A DNA stretch of 50,705 bases from UBA1189 sp045612065 (GTDB taxonomy: Bacteria > Bacteroidota > Bacteroidia > Bacteroidales > Bacteroidaceae), in contig JAZKYH010000002.1 in NCBI GenBank assembly GCA_045612065.1, forward strand, positions 1-50,705, in the 5' to 3' direction. Within the stretch, counting starts at the first letter, position 1, and every line of letters begins with the position of its first letter. Position numbers and translations under genes: made by a program. The notes under the pieces are model-generated. The model had not been told where the DNA came from and ran no database searches. It saw only the letters and a program-made list of their open reading frames with translations. This document shows positions 32,515-42,123 of this stretch, piece after piece.

Positions 32515-34548
32515 ATGAAAAACTTTACTTCATTTGTGAAAGCGGGACTTCTTTCAGTCCTTCTTTTGGGTGTTGGAATGTCGGCATCGGCAGAGGGCCT
32601 CAAGGGCACCTTCTACATGCAGGCTACCGAGTTTCTTTTGGGTGCTGAAAGCGCCTATGGCAATGTTTATGCCGATGGCGTAGAGATTGTTATTGAGGAT
32701 GCTGACCCCGCAACAAGTTGGGACCTCGAGGTGACCAACCTTTGTGGTCAGGGTGTTACCTATGGTGGTACTCTCTCTGATGACGGCTCTACCTTGACCC
32801 TCAGCATGTTGGGCAACTGCTACTTCTCTGATCGTGACTATGCCGGTAAAGGTACCGAGAGCATGGGTGGTGCCGATAGCACCATCATGGGCTCACTTGA
32901 GATTAAGTTGTTGGAGGATGGTTCGCTCCAGTTCAGTGACTTCACCGTTATCAGCACTGTTCTTACCAATGGCCTTTCCAGCACAGCTTTGGCTACTTAC
33001 AAGGGTGCTGTTGCTGTTCCTGTAACAACCTATCATTTCAAGGCTGCCACCTACACAGTCGGTGAGGCTTCAATCTACGGCAATGAGTATCCCGCAGAGT
33101 TTGACTTCACCTTGCGTCGTTGCATCGAGACCGACAACTACGATGTTGCTGTCACCAACCTCTGCAACCAGGGTACTACCTTCTACGCTACAGCGAATGA
33201 AGATAATACCGAACTCACCATCGCCAATGTCGCTTATGCATATTTCTCTGAAAGAGATTACACCAAAGGCACCGAGAGCTTGGGTAGTGCCGAGGGCACT
33301 ATGATGGGTAACATCGTGATGACACTCCAGGAGGATGGTTCATGGAACTTCAGCGACTTCACCGTTATCCGCACCGTTCTTGCTGCTGCTCCTGAATTCA
33401 CCGTGTTGGCTACCTATGTAGGTGGTAATGGCATTAGTGATTCAGTTGTTACTCCTGAGACTCCAGAGGAAGATGCTCCTACTCTCAAGGGCACCTTCTA
33501 CATGCAGGCTGCCGAGTTTCTTTTGGGGGCTGAAAGCGCCTATGGCAATGTTTATGCCGATGGCGTAGAGATTGTTATTAAGGATGCTGACCCCGCAACA
33601 AGCTGGGACCTCGAAGTGACCAACCTCTGCGGTCAGGGCGTTACCTATGGTGGTACTCTCTCTGATGATGGCTCTACCTTGACTCTCAGCATGTTGGGCA
33701 ACTGCTACTTCTCTGATCGTGACTATGCCGGTAAAGGTACCGAGAGCATGGGTGGTGCCGATAGCACCATCATGGGCTCACTTGAGATTAAGTTGTTGGA
33801 GGATGGTTCGCTCCAGTTCAGTGATTTCACCGTTATCAGCACTGTTCTTACCAATGGCCTTTCCAGCACAGCTTTGGCTACTTACAAGGGTGCTGTTGCT
33901 GTTCCTGTAACAACCTATCATTTCAAGGCTGCCACCTACACAGCCGGTGAGGCTTCAATCTACGGTAATGAGTATCCCGCAGAGTTTGACTTCACCTTGC
34001 GTCGTTGCATCGAGACCGACAACTACGATGTTGCTGTCACTAACCTCTGCAACCAGGGTACTACCTTCTATGCTACAGCGAATGAAGATAATACCGAACT
34101 CACCATCGCCAATGTCGCTTATGCATATTTCTCTGAAAGAGATTACACCAAAGGCACCGAGAGCTTGGGTAGTGCTGAGGGCACTATGATGGGTAACATC
34201 GTGATGACACTCCAGGAGGATGGCTCATGGAACTTCAGCGACTTCACCGTTATCCGCACCGTTCTTGCTGCTGCTCCTGAATTCACCGTATTGGCTACCT
34301 ATGTAGGTGGTAATGGCTCACTCTCTGAAACAACAGACGTTGAAGATGCCGTTGCTGACGAGGTCGAGGTTTATGGCGGCGAGGGCTTCATTGCTGCTTC
34401 TGCCGCTGCAGTGCTCAACGTCTTTGATCTCAGCGGTCGTCAAGTTGCTGAAGGTGTAGGACGCATTGACAATATCGCTTCAGGCGTTTATATCGTACGT
34501 GCTCTTAGCAATGGCAAGGCTGAGGTTCGTAAGGTGTTTGTAAAATAA
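32515..34548 (+). CDS. Secreted tandem-duplicated repeat protein with T9SS-like C-terminal domain
   Basis: 677 residues. A signal peptide ends ASA (26). Two copies of a 278-residue block (29-306 and 324-601) differ at about 3 residues by my reading. Each block is itself two diverged halves of about 140 residues sharing NLCxQGxT, YFSxRDY, KGTES and DGSxxFSDFTVIxTVL. The last 70 residues (VLNVFDLSGRQVAEGVGRID, SGVYIVRALSNG, VRKVFVK) look like a type A T9SS sorting domain. It is probably exported to the surface and either anchored or released. No enzyme motif is seen; beta-rich repeats suggest binding or adhesion. It lies 34 nt after the thioredoxin-fold gene and ends at a strong terminator. Confidence 0.85.
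   Translation: MKNFTSFVKAGLLSVLLLGVGMSASAEGLKGTFYMQATEFLLGAESAYGNVYADGVEIVIEDADPATSWDLEVTNLCGQGVTYGGTLSDDGSTLTLSMLGNCYFSDRDYAGKGTESMGGADSTIMGSLEIKLLEDGSLQFSDFTVISTVLTNGLSSTALATYKGAVAVPVTTYHFKAATYTVGEASIYGNEYPAEFDFTLRRCIETDNYDVAVTNLCNQGTTFYATANEDNTELTIANVAYAYFSERDYTKGTESLGSAEGTMMGNIVMTLQEDGSWNFSDFTVIRTVLAAAPEFTVLATYVGGNGISDSVVTPETPEEDAPTLKGTFYMQAAEFLLGAESAYGNVYADGVEIVIKDADPATSWDLEVTNLCGQGVTYGGTLSDDGSTLTLSMLGNCYFSDRDYAGKGTESMGGADSTIMGSLEIKLLEDGSLQFSDFTVISTVLTNGLSSTALATYKGAVAVPVTTYHFKAATYTAGEASIYGNEYPAEFDFTLRRCIETDNYDVAVTNLCNQGTTFYATANEDNTELTIANVAYAYFSERDYTKGTESLGSAEGTMMGNIVMTLQEDGSWNFSDFTVIRTVLAAAPEFTVLATYVGGNGSLSETTDVEDAVADEVEVYGGEGFIAASAAAVLNVFDLSGRQVAEGVGRIDNIASGVYIVRALSNGKAEVRKVFVK
32599..33432 (+). 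repeat. Tandem coding duplication, copy 1 (period 885 bp)
   Basis: This 834-bp block reappears 885 bp downstream (33484-34317) with only scattered, mostly silent changes. Visible replacements are Thr/Ala, Glu/Lys and Val/Ala. A 51-bp linker rich in Pro/Glu codons separates the copies. Such high nucleotide identity means a recent duplication or ongoing gene conversion. Confidence 0.92.
33484..34317 (+). repeat. Tandem coding duplication, copy 2
   Basis: Second copy of the 834-bp block, in the same frame as copy 1. It is followed directly by the C-terminal sorting-like domain. Confidence 0.92.
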
Positions 34549-34571
34549 GATATAAGTAATTGCTGATTGAA

Positions 34572-34599
34572 GGGAGCGTATGTGTACGCTCCCTTTTTT
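34572..34599 (+). terminator. Rho-independent terminator of the Sus-type locus
   Basis: GGGAGCGTA (34572-34580), loop TGTG, TACGCTCCC (34585-34593), then six Ts. A perfect 9-bp stem placed 24 bp after the stop codon. Confidence 0.92.
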
Positions 34600-34716
34600 A
34601 GTGCAATAATGTCTTGTCGCCTAAAATCCCATTTTATCATTGCTTGAAGAATTGAACGTAGTGGAGATGCGAGTTAGCTGGTCGAAGGGAAAGCAAAGAT
34701 TTCGCAGAGTCTCAAG

Positions 34717-34760
34717 TGTTAAGTTCCTGAGCAAGATGCTTCGTCTTGCTTAGCATGACA
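34717..34760. repeat. Diverged copy of the CHPERSEGS-type inverted repeat
   Basis: AGCAAGA (34730-34736) and TCTTGCT (34744-34750) form a hairpin inside TTCCTGAGCAAGATGC...GCTTAGCATGAC. Read on the minus strand, it gives the usual GTCATGCTAAGC...CTTGCTCAGGA form. Confidence 0.5.
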
Positions 34761-34793
34761 CGAGACGTTAGGATAAACAGCTATATTCTCTTC

Positions 34794-37700
34794 TTATTTT
34801 TTCTTTTTGCGCTCTCTTTTAGGGGAGTTTTTGCGGCGGGGGAGCAGACTGTCGAAATCGCGTTGGAATACGAGACCTATTCCTTGTGTGGTAAGTGAGG
34901 TGCGTGAGAAGTAGCGGTCATTGGTCTTGTTGTAACCCTTGAGGCTAAGCCCACCAGTGAGTAGGTAGCGGATGTCAAAGTCTCCAATGAAATTGGTGGC
35001 ATACATCGGGTTCTCTCGGTAACCGAAACTTCCGTTGATAAGCAAGCGGTTGTCAAGCAGATGGCCCTCAAGCACTCCTTCAATCTCCATGTTCTCCCAG
35101 TTTTCTCCGCTGAGGTCATTGGCTCCAGTCATCATATTCTCGGCACGGAGGTTGCTGGCAAAGTTCCAATTGTCGTTGCTGATGATATTAGCCAGAAGAT
35201 TGTTAATCTGTCCTGAAATCGTATTGCTTATGAAGGACTCGACGTTTCCGGTTCCCTGAGCGTCCTGTGCTATGTCGGGGGTGTAGAACTTGCCTAAGCC
35301 GAGCAGGTAGATGAATTGCAGGTTCATCTGCTCTTCGGTACTGGTATAGCTGCGCAACATGGCTTTCTCTTCTTCGGTGCCTTTGGGTAGTTCAAGCTCG
35401 AAGGTGAGAGTGGGGGAATTGAGTGTGCCACCGATGCGCAGGAGGCAATTGACATGCACGTTGCCTGTAAGCTCAGGACTGAGGTCACGTAGCGGCACAT
35501 AGTTGACGATGTGGCGTGCGGTGATGTTGAGACGTGCATCCATGTAATCTCCATCGAATGATACGGTGCTGCCAGGCAGTACATCGAAGTTCTTGTTGAT
35601 AACATCTTGTAGGCTCAAGCGGTAGAATCCTCGATTGGCAGTATAGGTTCCGAAGAGGTTGATGTCGGTGCCTTGAGCGCTTATTTGAAGATTACCGCTA
35701 CCCAAGATGCTAATGTGGTCGTCAACGGCTTGGTTCATCACAAGCTTGAGCATAGCATCAGGTGTTACCTGGGCATTAATCTTGATAAGTGTGGGGGGGA
35801 TGCCCTCGGCTTGTCTTCTGCGTCGATTAGGGGTGAGTGTGGCAGCGGTAGGTGTGTTGCGTGTGTCGCTGCGGTCGGTAAAGGTGATGAACTGCTCAAT
35901 CTGCGACTCGTTTTCAGGAGCAAGATTGAGAGCAAAGACCGATCCTTTTTCACTCTGTGCCTGTATGTCGATGACAAGCGGTGTCGTGGGTGAGGCGGTG
36001 ATGTGTACGCCTCCCGTGCCATAGATGGTAGTGTAGAAACTATCGTGTCCTGTGTCGGGAAGGTCAATACCGAGTACGTTTTGGGCATCTACATAAAGGT
36101 CTGCCTCGAAGTCTTTTATGGCATTGTGCCTGACGGTGCCGTTGACGATAGCTTTCTGCTCACGATGGTCAAAGGCTTCGATGCCATTGAAATGTATCAC
36201 GTCGGGTGTAAAGCGCAAGCTGTCCCTAAAGTGGTAACGTACGTCAGTGGGAGTAAGGTTGAAGTCTACGTCGGCAAGGAGAGCTCCGTTGAGGTTGAGA
36301 GCCTTCAGAGGACCACCCACGGTGAGGTTTCCGTAAGCATGCCCCTTGATATCGTTCATGAAGGTCTTCAGTAGGCTATTGAGGAATGAGGCGTTGATGC
36401 TGTCGGCTGCAATGTCAATCCATAATTCCTCTTGCTTGAAGTCTACATAGCCATCTACTACGGTGGTATGAGTGGGCTCTTCGTTTACATCTGCTATGAA
36501 TTGCAATTGTGAGTTATCTTGGTCCCAATGAATGCGACCGTCAACATCGCCCAAGATGCCCTCGCAGAAGGAGAAGTCCTGAGCTTTGATATCTGCCTCA
36601 ATATAGGGGCGTGGGCTGTAGAGACCGGCCATATCGGCTTGTCCGCTGACTTGACCATCAAAGGTAATGCCTTTGAGATTGACAAGTGAGAGTAGGTAGC
36701 CGAGGTCTAGCCCCATGAAACTCACTTGCAGTGTATCGGTTTCGTCATTGGCGATAGTACCATTGGCACTGAGGTGCTGGGTGGCACTGGCGAAATGCAG
36801 GCTATCAATCTCGATGCACTCGGGGGATATGCTTAAGTTGAAGGGGTCGAAGAGCCACTCCGTGTGGTTGAGAATGACGTTCGTGCTATCGGTTTTGATG
36901 CCAATACATAAGCGGTCGTTTTCGTCGAGTGATAGCAAGGCTTGCGTGTGGAAGGTGCCCTCGAACGTGCCTGCGGGATTGCTGTTCCATAGTAGGGCGA
37001 GGTCAGCAACATCGTCCGTTGCCTCGGTGACGAGGCTGGCAGTTAGGGCGGGGGACCCTTCGTTATGTAGGGTGGCGCCAGCGTAGAGGTCGAGACCTTG
37101 CTCCATGGAGTGCAGGTCGATCGAAACTCCCTTGATGAGGTTACCATCATATTCGATTTGGGGTATCGAGGCGGATGCTTTCATCTCTCCGGCAGCATCA
37201 TTGACGAGGACGTCGAACTTGGCTTTGCCTATGGTGTTGATGGGCAACAGCAGTAATTCGCGTAAGGGGGTAGTGTTATACACCTCAATGTTGGCAAGAC
37301 AGAGGTTCTCTGTATGCTTTGTACTGTGATTGTGGCTTGGACAAAGCGAAGGCAACGAATGGTGTAAATGTCCCAACAGGCTGTTGATGAGCGATCGATA
37401 AGTGAGCTCGCCTCGTAGCGTACCATCCATGAAATCGCTCTTCAATGATAGCATCTTCCCCTCGAGGTCGCTGGCATAGAGCGCTACCTCCTTGATGAGA
37501 TAATCATCACCTGTGGGGCGGTGCATAGCAAAGCTGTCAACGATGACTTTACCCATGATGTGGTCTATGTCATGGCCGTGCAGGTCGGCGGTAAGTCGTG
37601 TGCTGAAGGTGTTTCCTTCGTGCAAGTCGATGAGGCCAACAGTGTGTAAGTCAAGGCTGTCTGCATCAAGCATCATGGTGTAGTGGGGTAAACGTCCTCC

Positions 37701-39197
37701 GGCATCGTATGCAGCCCGAAGGTTTAGACGGCCATTCGGATCGGTAAGAGCGAGGTTGGCGCTATAGTCCTTGGGGGTGTAGTGTCCGTCAAGCGAGATG
37801 CATTCATACCCGTAGCCCAATAGGTGGGTTTGGGTAAGGGTTGCCTTGATGTTGGCCGTTAATGAGTCCTTGATGTTGCTTATTGTCAATTGGCTCTGCT
37901 CCCATTTACCCGCAGCTTGGAACGCCAGATTGGTGCTGGCAAGGGGACTTGTGGGGATAATTTGCACCACGTTGAGGCTGTCTCCATTGATAGTGGCAGT
38001 ATAATGTCCTTTGTTGTCGATATCAAAGTGTGCGGTGAGGTCGCCTGCATCGGAAAATGCCTGTAGGTCAATGCCGGCTTGCTTACCTTCAATCTTCATG
38101 CTTCCTTTGGCAGAGATGTCTCCTATGCGAACAACCTCTCCAGGGATGAGTTTGTATAGCTCGGGAGCATCGTCGGCAAACAGTGCCCATAGCCCTTTAG
38201 TGATGGCGGCTTCTTCAAGGTTAAGGGCGATAGAGGAGGGGGTAAGGTTGATTCGGGCATCTGCTCGCATCGCGAGGTCGCGATGTGCTGTGTGTATGTC
38301 TAATGTCTTGATGTTGAAGCGGGAAGGACTGCCGATGAATTCGCCCCCAAGATATATCCGTTCTTTAAGTTCTTTCACTTGTGGCAGTACGAAGCCGAGA
38401 TCGGATGGGGTAATGTGAGATGAAGGGAGTATGCCGCCTTTCACGATCAGCGAATGGGCGATGTCGTCCATCGAGTACGATGCCCACACCGTGTCGAGGC
38501 GTAGCGAACTGTGCGGCAAGTCCACTTGGAAGTTTGCTAATGTGGCTCCGTGTCGATTGCCCACGAGGCGGAAATAGAAATCATCGAGTTGTAAGCCTGA
38601 TTGCTCTTTGAATCCTAAGTGGCGCACGATGAGGCTCACTGAATCGGTTGAGAGCATCTTCAATGCAAGCTGTGCTGAAAGGTCAGAGACAGCAAGCGGT
38701 TGCCCTATTGCTCCTTGCAGTCGCATCTTACCATCGCGCAGAATCAGCGTGTTTACACGTAGGGAGAGGTTGTCCAACTTTCTCTCTCTCTTCTCCTTGC
38801 TGGCAAAAGCGTCGATGAGGAACTGGTAGTTGTATTCCTCTCCATCACCCGTTTTGTAAAGGTTGATGTCGGGGCCGAAGAGTCGTATGTTGCGTATTGA
38901 GAGTTGGCGGTGGCGGATAAGAGGCAGCCATTCGACCTTGGCAGCCATACGACCGACAGCGATAAGCGACTCACCTTCTTGGTCATCGATGGCAAGACTG
39001 TCGATGACGATGTCGTTCGGAAGCAGCCAGCGCACTCCGCCAAGACTGACACGTGTGCCGATACAATTCTCCAGCTCGGTGGCTACCCATACCGATGTCC
39101 GTCGCTGCATCTGGGGGGAGTTGAGCAATATGGTTCCCCCGATGATGAGCAGTGTGATTACGGCCAAAGCGATTTGTATGTATCTGCGGCGCTTCAT
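34794..39197 (-). CDS. TamB-like (DUF490/AsmA-type) translocation and assembly module protein
   Basis: The start at 39197 (MKRRRYIQIALAVITLLIIG) gives one N-terminal membrane anchor and 1467 residues; 29 further upstream codons would cross the promoter box. A long beta-rich middle, typical of TamB/YdbH lipid-bridge proteins, leads to the TamB C-terminal domain (about the last 400 residues) with GFYRLSLQDVINKNFDVLPG, PTLTFELELPKGTEEEKAML and the final beta-signal region DNRLLINGSFGYREN. It should span the periplasm between inner membrane and outer-membrane machinery and move lipids or help assemble outer-membrane proteins. No TamA/TamL gene is adjacent. The gene is monocistronic. Confidence 0.9.
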   Translation of the reverse strand: MKRRRYIQIALAVITLLIIGGTILLNSPQMQRRTSVWVATELENCIGTRVSLGGVRWLLPNDIVIDSLAIDDQEGESLIAVGRMAAKVEWLPLIRHRQLSIRNIRLFGPDINLYKTGDGEEYNYQFLIDAFASKEKRERKLDNLSLRVNTLILRDGKMRLQGAIGQPLAVSDLSAQLALKMLSTDSVSLIVRHLGFKEQSGLQLDDFYFRLVGNRHGATLANFQVDLPHSSLRLDTVWASYSMDDIAHSLIVKGGILPSSHITPSDLGFVLPQVKELKERIYLGGEFIGSPSRFNIKTLDIHTAHRDLAMRADARINLTPSSIALNLEEAAITKGLWALFADDAPELYKLIPGEVVRIGDISAKGSMKIEGKQAGIDLQAFSDAGDLTAHFDIDNKGHYTATINGDSLNVVQIIPTSPLASTNLAFQAAGKWEQSQLTISNIKDSLTANIKATLTQTHLLGYGYECISLDGHYTPKDYSANLALTDPNGRLNLRAAYDAGGRLPHYTMMLDADSLDLHTVGLIDLHEGNTFSTRLTADLHGHDIDHIMGKVIVDSFAMHRPTGDDYLIKEVALYASDLEGKMLSLKSDFMDGTLRGELTYRSLINSLLGHLHHSLPSLCPSHNHSTKHTENLCLANIEVYNTTPLRELLLLPINTIGKAKFDVLVNDAAGEMKASASIPQIEYDGNLIKGVSIDLHSMEQGLDLYAGATLHNEGSPALTASLVTEATDDVADLALLWNSNPAGTFEGTFHTQALLSLDENDRLCIGIKTDSTNVILNHTEWLFDPFNLSISPECIEIDSLHFASATQHLSANGTIANDETDTLQVSFMGLDLGYLLSLVNLKGITFDGQVSGQADMAGLYSPRPYIEADIKAQDFSFCEGILGDVDGRIHWDQDNSQLQFIADVNEEPTHTTVVDGYVDFKQEELWIDIAADSINASFLNSLLKTFMNDIKGHAYGNLTVGGPLKALNLNGALLADVDFNLTPTDVRYHFRDSLRFTPDVIHFNGIEAFDHREQKAIVNGTVRHNAIKDFEADLYVDAQNVLGIDLPDTGHDSFYTTIYGTGGVHITASPTTPLVIDIQAQSEKGSVFALNLAPENESQIEQFITFTDRSDTRNTPTAATLTPNRRRRQAEGIPPTLIKINAQVTPDAMLKLVMNQAVDDHISILGSGNLQISAQGTDINLFGTYTANRGFYRLSLQDVINKNFDVLPGSTVSFDGDYMDARLNITARHIVNYVPLRDLSPELTGNVHVNCLLRIGGTLNSPTLTFELELPKGTEEEKAMLRSYTSTEEQMNLQFIYLLGLGKFYTPDIAQDAQGTGNVESFISNTISGQINNLLANIISNDNWNFASNLRAENMMTGANDLSGENWENMEIEGVLEGHLLDNRLLINGSFGYRENPMYATNFIGDFDIRYLLTGGLSLKGYNKTNDRYFSRTSLTTQGIGLVFQRDFDSLLPRRKNSPKRERKKKK

Positions 39198-39207
39198 ATT
39201 CAATTTG

Positions 39208-39215
39208 CAAATATA
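39208..39215 (-). promoter_or_regulatory. -7 element just before the TamB-like gene
   Basis: The minus strand reads TATATTTG (TAnnTTTG), only 10 bp from the ATG at 39197, implying a very short leader. No TTTG -33 box is clear, so a fortuitous match is possible. Confidence 0.4.
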
Positions 39216-39300
39216 ATGCAATGCGCGCGAAATATCAAATCTCATCGGGCGAATATAGAAAAATGCCCGAATTTTATACCCCAAGAGAGGTGCAGGAGAA

Positions 39301-39390
39301 TTCCGCGGTAGCTAGCGCGTCACGCCTCGGTAGCTACCGCGCTGCTCCTCGCTAGCTACCGAGGACCTCCTCAGTAGCTAGCGAGGAAAG
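39301..39390. repeat. 22-bp-period array with TAGCTA core, array 2 (4 units)
   Basis: TAGCTA begins at 39309, 39331, 39353 and 39375, again an exact 22-bp period. Flanks are CCTCGGTAGCTACCGCG-like, giving palindromic units. It lies between the divergent TamB-like gene and the nqr promoter. It is related to array 1 near 11.0 kb, with core, period and copy number all the same. Confidence 0.85.
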
Positions 39391-39481
39391 TTTTGGGCAT
39401 GAAGAAATAAGGGAGAGGCTCTAACGTTTCTGCGGAATGTAACGAAATCTTGGACCTAATCGGCAAATAAATCTTTATTTC

Positions 39482-39513
39482 GTTTCACTATCCATAAAAA
39501 TATGTTAACTTTG
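39482..39513 (+). promoter_or_regulatory. nqr operon promoter
   Basis: TAACTTTG at 39506-39513 fits TAnnTTTG. GTTTC at 39482-39486, 19 bp upstream, is an approximate -33 box. The predicted leader is about 55 nt before nqrA. Confidence 0.65.
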
Positions 39514-39574
39514 CACGTATTTTGTGTGGTATGCACTAAGAACAAATAACTATTTTTAATATTTCATAATCATT

Positions 39575-40924
39575 ATGCCAGAAGTAATTAAATTACGAAA
39601 AGGCTTGGACATTAAGCTCAAAGGCACCGCCGAGAAGGAATTGGTAGCCGTGAAGGCATCGCAGCAGTACGCTCTCGTACCCGATGATTTCATTGGCATT
39701 ACTCCTAAGGTGGTAGTGGCTGAGGGCCAGCATGTCAAGGCCGGGGAGGCTCTGTTCGTTGACAAGAAGCGTCCTGAAGTGAAGTTCGTAAGCCCTGTAT
39801 CAGGTGTTGTGGCTGGAGTGAACCGTGGTGCTCGCCGTAAGGTGATGAGCATCGTTGTTACGGCCGATGCCAAGCAGGAGGCAGTGAACTTTGGTGTTAA
39901 GAGTGTTCACTCACTCAATGGTGAACAGGTGAAAGAAGCATTGCTCGAGAGCGGTATGTTCGCGTTCCTCCGCCAGCGTCCCTACGACGTGGTGGCTAAC
40001 CCCGAGAGCCGCCCCAAGGCTATCTTCGTATCGGCTTTCGACAGCAAGCCCCTCGCTCCTGATTTCGAGTATGTAATCAAGGGCAACGAGGCTGACTTCC
40101 AGGCTGGTCTCAGCGCATTGGCTAAGATGGCTCCCACTTACTTGGGTGTTAGCGGCAAGCAGACTCACCTCAACATCGTGGATGCCAAGAACGTTGAAAT
40201 CAACGTGTTCAAGGGTAAGCACCCCGCTGGTAACGTAGGCGTGCAGATCAACCACATCAGCCCTATCAACAAGGGTGAGATTGTGTGGACTGTTGGTGCA
40301 GAAGAGACCATCTTCATCGGCCGCTTGTTCAACAAGGGCGTTGTAGACTTTACACGTACTATCGCCGTTGCAGGTTCACAAGTTGAGAACCCCGCATACA
40401 GCAAGGTAGTGCTCGGTGCTCAGATCAGCAGCATCGTAGAGGGTCGCCTCAAGGGTGGTTGCGTTAACCGTATCATCAATGGTAATGTCCTCACAGGTCC
40501 TGCTACTACTGAAGAGGGTTACCTCGGCGCATTTGCCAACATGGTGACTGTTATCCCTGATGGTAGCGACAAGCACGAAATCCTCGGTTGGGCTATGCCC
40601 CGCTTCAAGGAGTTCAGCGTGAGCCGCGCTTACTTCAGTTTCCTCTCCCCCAACAGGGAGTATGTGCTCGATGCACGTCTCAAGGGTGAGGAACGCCACA
40701 TGATTAACTCTAACGAGTATGACAAAGTGTTCCCCATGGACATCTACCCCGAATACCTCATCAAGGCAATCATTGCCGGCGACATCGAGAAGATGGAGGC
40801 TGCAGGTATCTACGAGGTGGCTCCCGAAGACTTTGCCCTGTGTGAATTTGTAGATTCGTCTAAACTTGAGTTGCAGCGTATCGTTCGCGAAGGATTGATG
40901 AAGTTGCGCTCTGAAATGGAATAA
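39575..40924 (+). CDS. nqrA: Na+-translocating NADH:quinone reductase subunit A
   Basis: 449 residues starting MPEVIKLRKGLDIKLKGTAE. It contains the barrel-sandwich segment GQHVKAGEALFVDKKRPEVK and the Rnf/NqrA signature KGKHPAGNVGVQINHISPIN. NqrA is the peripheral cytoplasmic subunit linked to quinone binding. It begins the six-gene operon; nqrB follows after 3 nt. The complex oxidises NADH, reduces quinone and pumps Na+ outwards, which would feed Na+-coupled transporters such as the NhaC-type protein in this window (inference). Confidence 0.97.
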   Translation: MPEVIKLRKGLDIKLKGTAEKELVAVKASQQYALVPDDFIGITPKVVVAEGQHVKAGEALFVDKKRPEVKFVSPVSGVVAGVNRGARRKVMSIVVTADAKQEAVNFGVKSVHSLNGEQVKEALLESGMFAFLRQRPYDVVANPESRPKAIFVSAFDSKPLAPDFEYVIKGNEADFQAGLSALAKMAPTYLGVSGKQTHLNIVDAKNVEINVFKGKHPAGNVGVQINHISPINKGEIVWTVGAEETIFIGRLFNKGVVDFTRTIAVAGSQVENPAYSKVVLGAQISSIVEGRLKGGCVNRIINGNVLTGPATTEEGYLGAFANMVTVIPDGSDKHEILGWAMPRFKEFSVSRAYFSFLSPNREYVLDARLKGEERHMINSNEYDKVFPMDIYPEYLIKAIIAGDIEKMEAAGIYEVAPEDFALCEFVDSSKLELQRIVREGLMKLRSEME

Positions 40925-40927
40925 GTT

Positions 40928-42100
40928 ATGGGATTGAGACAATTTGTAGACAAGATTAAGCCGAACTTCGAGAAGGGTGGCAAACTCCACGCTTTCCGTT
41001 CTGTGTTCGGCGGGTTCGAGACATTCCTCTTCGTTCCCAACCATACCGCTAAGAGCGGCTCAAACATCCACGACTGCTTCGATAGCAAGCGTATGATGAT
41101 TATGGTGTGCCTTGCATTGGTGCCCGCGCTCCTCTTCGGTATGTATAATGTAGGTTACCAGCACTACATGGCTGCCGGTATGTTCGAGGCTGCTACTTTC
41201 ATGCAGGTGTTCGGCTACGGTTTCCTCGCAGTGTTGCCTAAGATTATCGTTTCTTACCTCGTAGGTCTCGGCATTGAGTTCACCGTGGCTCAGTGGAAGG
41301 GTGAGGAAATCCACGAAGGTTTCCTCGTATCGGGTCTTATCATCCCGATGATCGTTCCCGTAGGCACTCCCCTGTGGATTATTGCTGTGGCTACTGCCTT
41401 CGCCGTAATCTTCGCTAAGGAGATTTATGGTGGTACAGGTATGAACATCTTCAACGTCGCACTCGTAACACGTGCGTTCATCTTCTTCGCATACCCCAGC
41501 GTAATCTCTGGTGATGCCGTATGGGTTGCTGACCAGGCTATCCTCGGTCTTGGTGCCGACATCGATGGTTACACCGCTGCTACTGCTCTGGGTGTTGCAG
41601 CTACCTCGGGTGCTGCTCCCGCGTGGGATATGAACATGGTATGGGGTCTTATCCCTGGCTCTATCGGTGAGACCAGCGTTGTGGCTATCGGCCTTGGTGC
41701 ACTCATCCTCTTGGGCACAGGTGTAGCTTCATGGAAGACCATGCTCAGCGTATTCGTTGGTGGTGGCTTGATGGCTTGGGTATTCAATAAGTGTGGCTCT
41801 GCTGACAATGCTGTGGCTATGATGCCTTGGTATCAGCACCTCGCTCTTGGTGGTTTCTGTTTCGGTGCCGTATTCATGGCTACAGACCCCGTAACCTCAT
41901 GCCGTACCGAGTGTGGTAAGTATATCTACGGTTTCCTTATCGGTGTTGTAGCTATCATCATCCGTGTGCTCAATCCCGGTTACCCCGAAGGTATGATGCT
42001 TGCCATCCTGTTGATGAACCTCTTTGCTCCGCTCATCGACTACTACGTATATCAGTCAAACGTATCTAAGCGTGCTAAGCGTGCTGCTAATAGCAAGTAA
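40928..42100 (+). CDS. nqrB: Na+-translocating NADH:quinone reductase subunit B
   Basis: 390 residues and about ten membrane segments. It starts MGLRQFVDKIKPNFEKGGKL. DGYTAATALG includes the threonine expected to carry the covalent FMN; the usual form is SGAT, so TAAT is a mild variant. FMATDPVTSCRTECGKYIYG is the conserved RnfD/NqrB motif. NqrB forms the main Na+ channel of the complex and holds riboflavin. Confidence 0.97.
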   Translation: MGLRQFVDKIKPNFEKGGKLHAFRSVFGGFETFLFVPNHTAKSGSNIHDCFDSKRMMIMVCLALVPALLFGMYNVGYQHYMAAGMFEAATFMQVFGYGFLAVLPKIIVSYLVGLGIEFTVAQWKGEEIHEGFLVSGLIIPMIVPVGTPLWIIAVATAFAVIFAKEIYGGTGMNIFNVALVTRAFIFFAYPSVISGDAVWVADQAILGLGADIDGYTAATALGVAATSGAAPAWDMNMVWGLIPGSIGETSVVAIGLGALILLGTGVASWKTMLSVFVGGGLMAWVFNKCGSADNAVAMMPWYQHLALGGFCFGAVFMATDPVTSCRTECGKYIYGFLIGVVAIIIRVLNPGYPEGMMLAILLMNLFAPLIDYYVYQSNVSKRAKRAANSK

Positions 42101-42123
42101 TAATCCAATAATCGAATACTATT

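Noticed and set aside
32599..34317. Sequencing or assembly error producing the tandem copy
   Set aside because: The copies differ at scattered positions and the linker sequence is unique, so both copies are probably real, though long reads would settle it.
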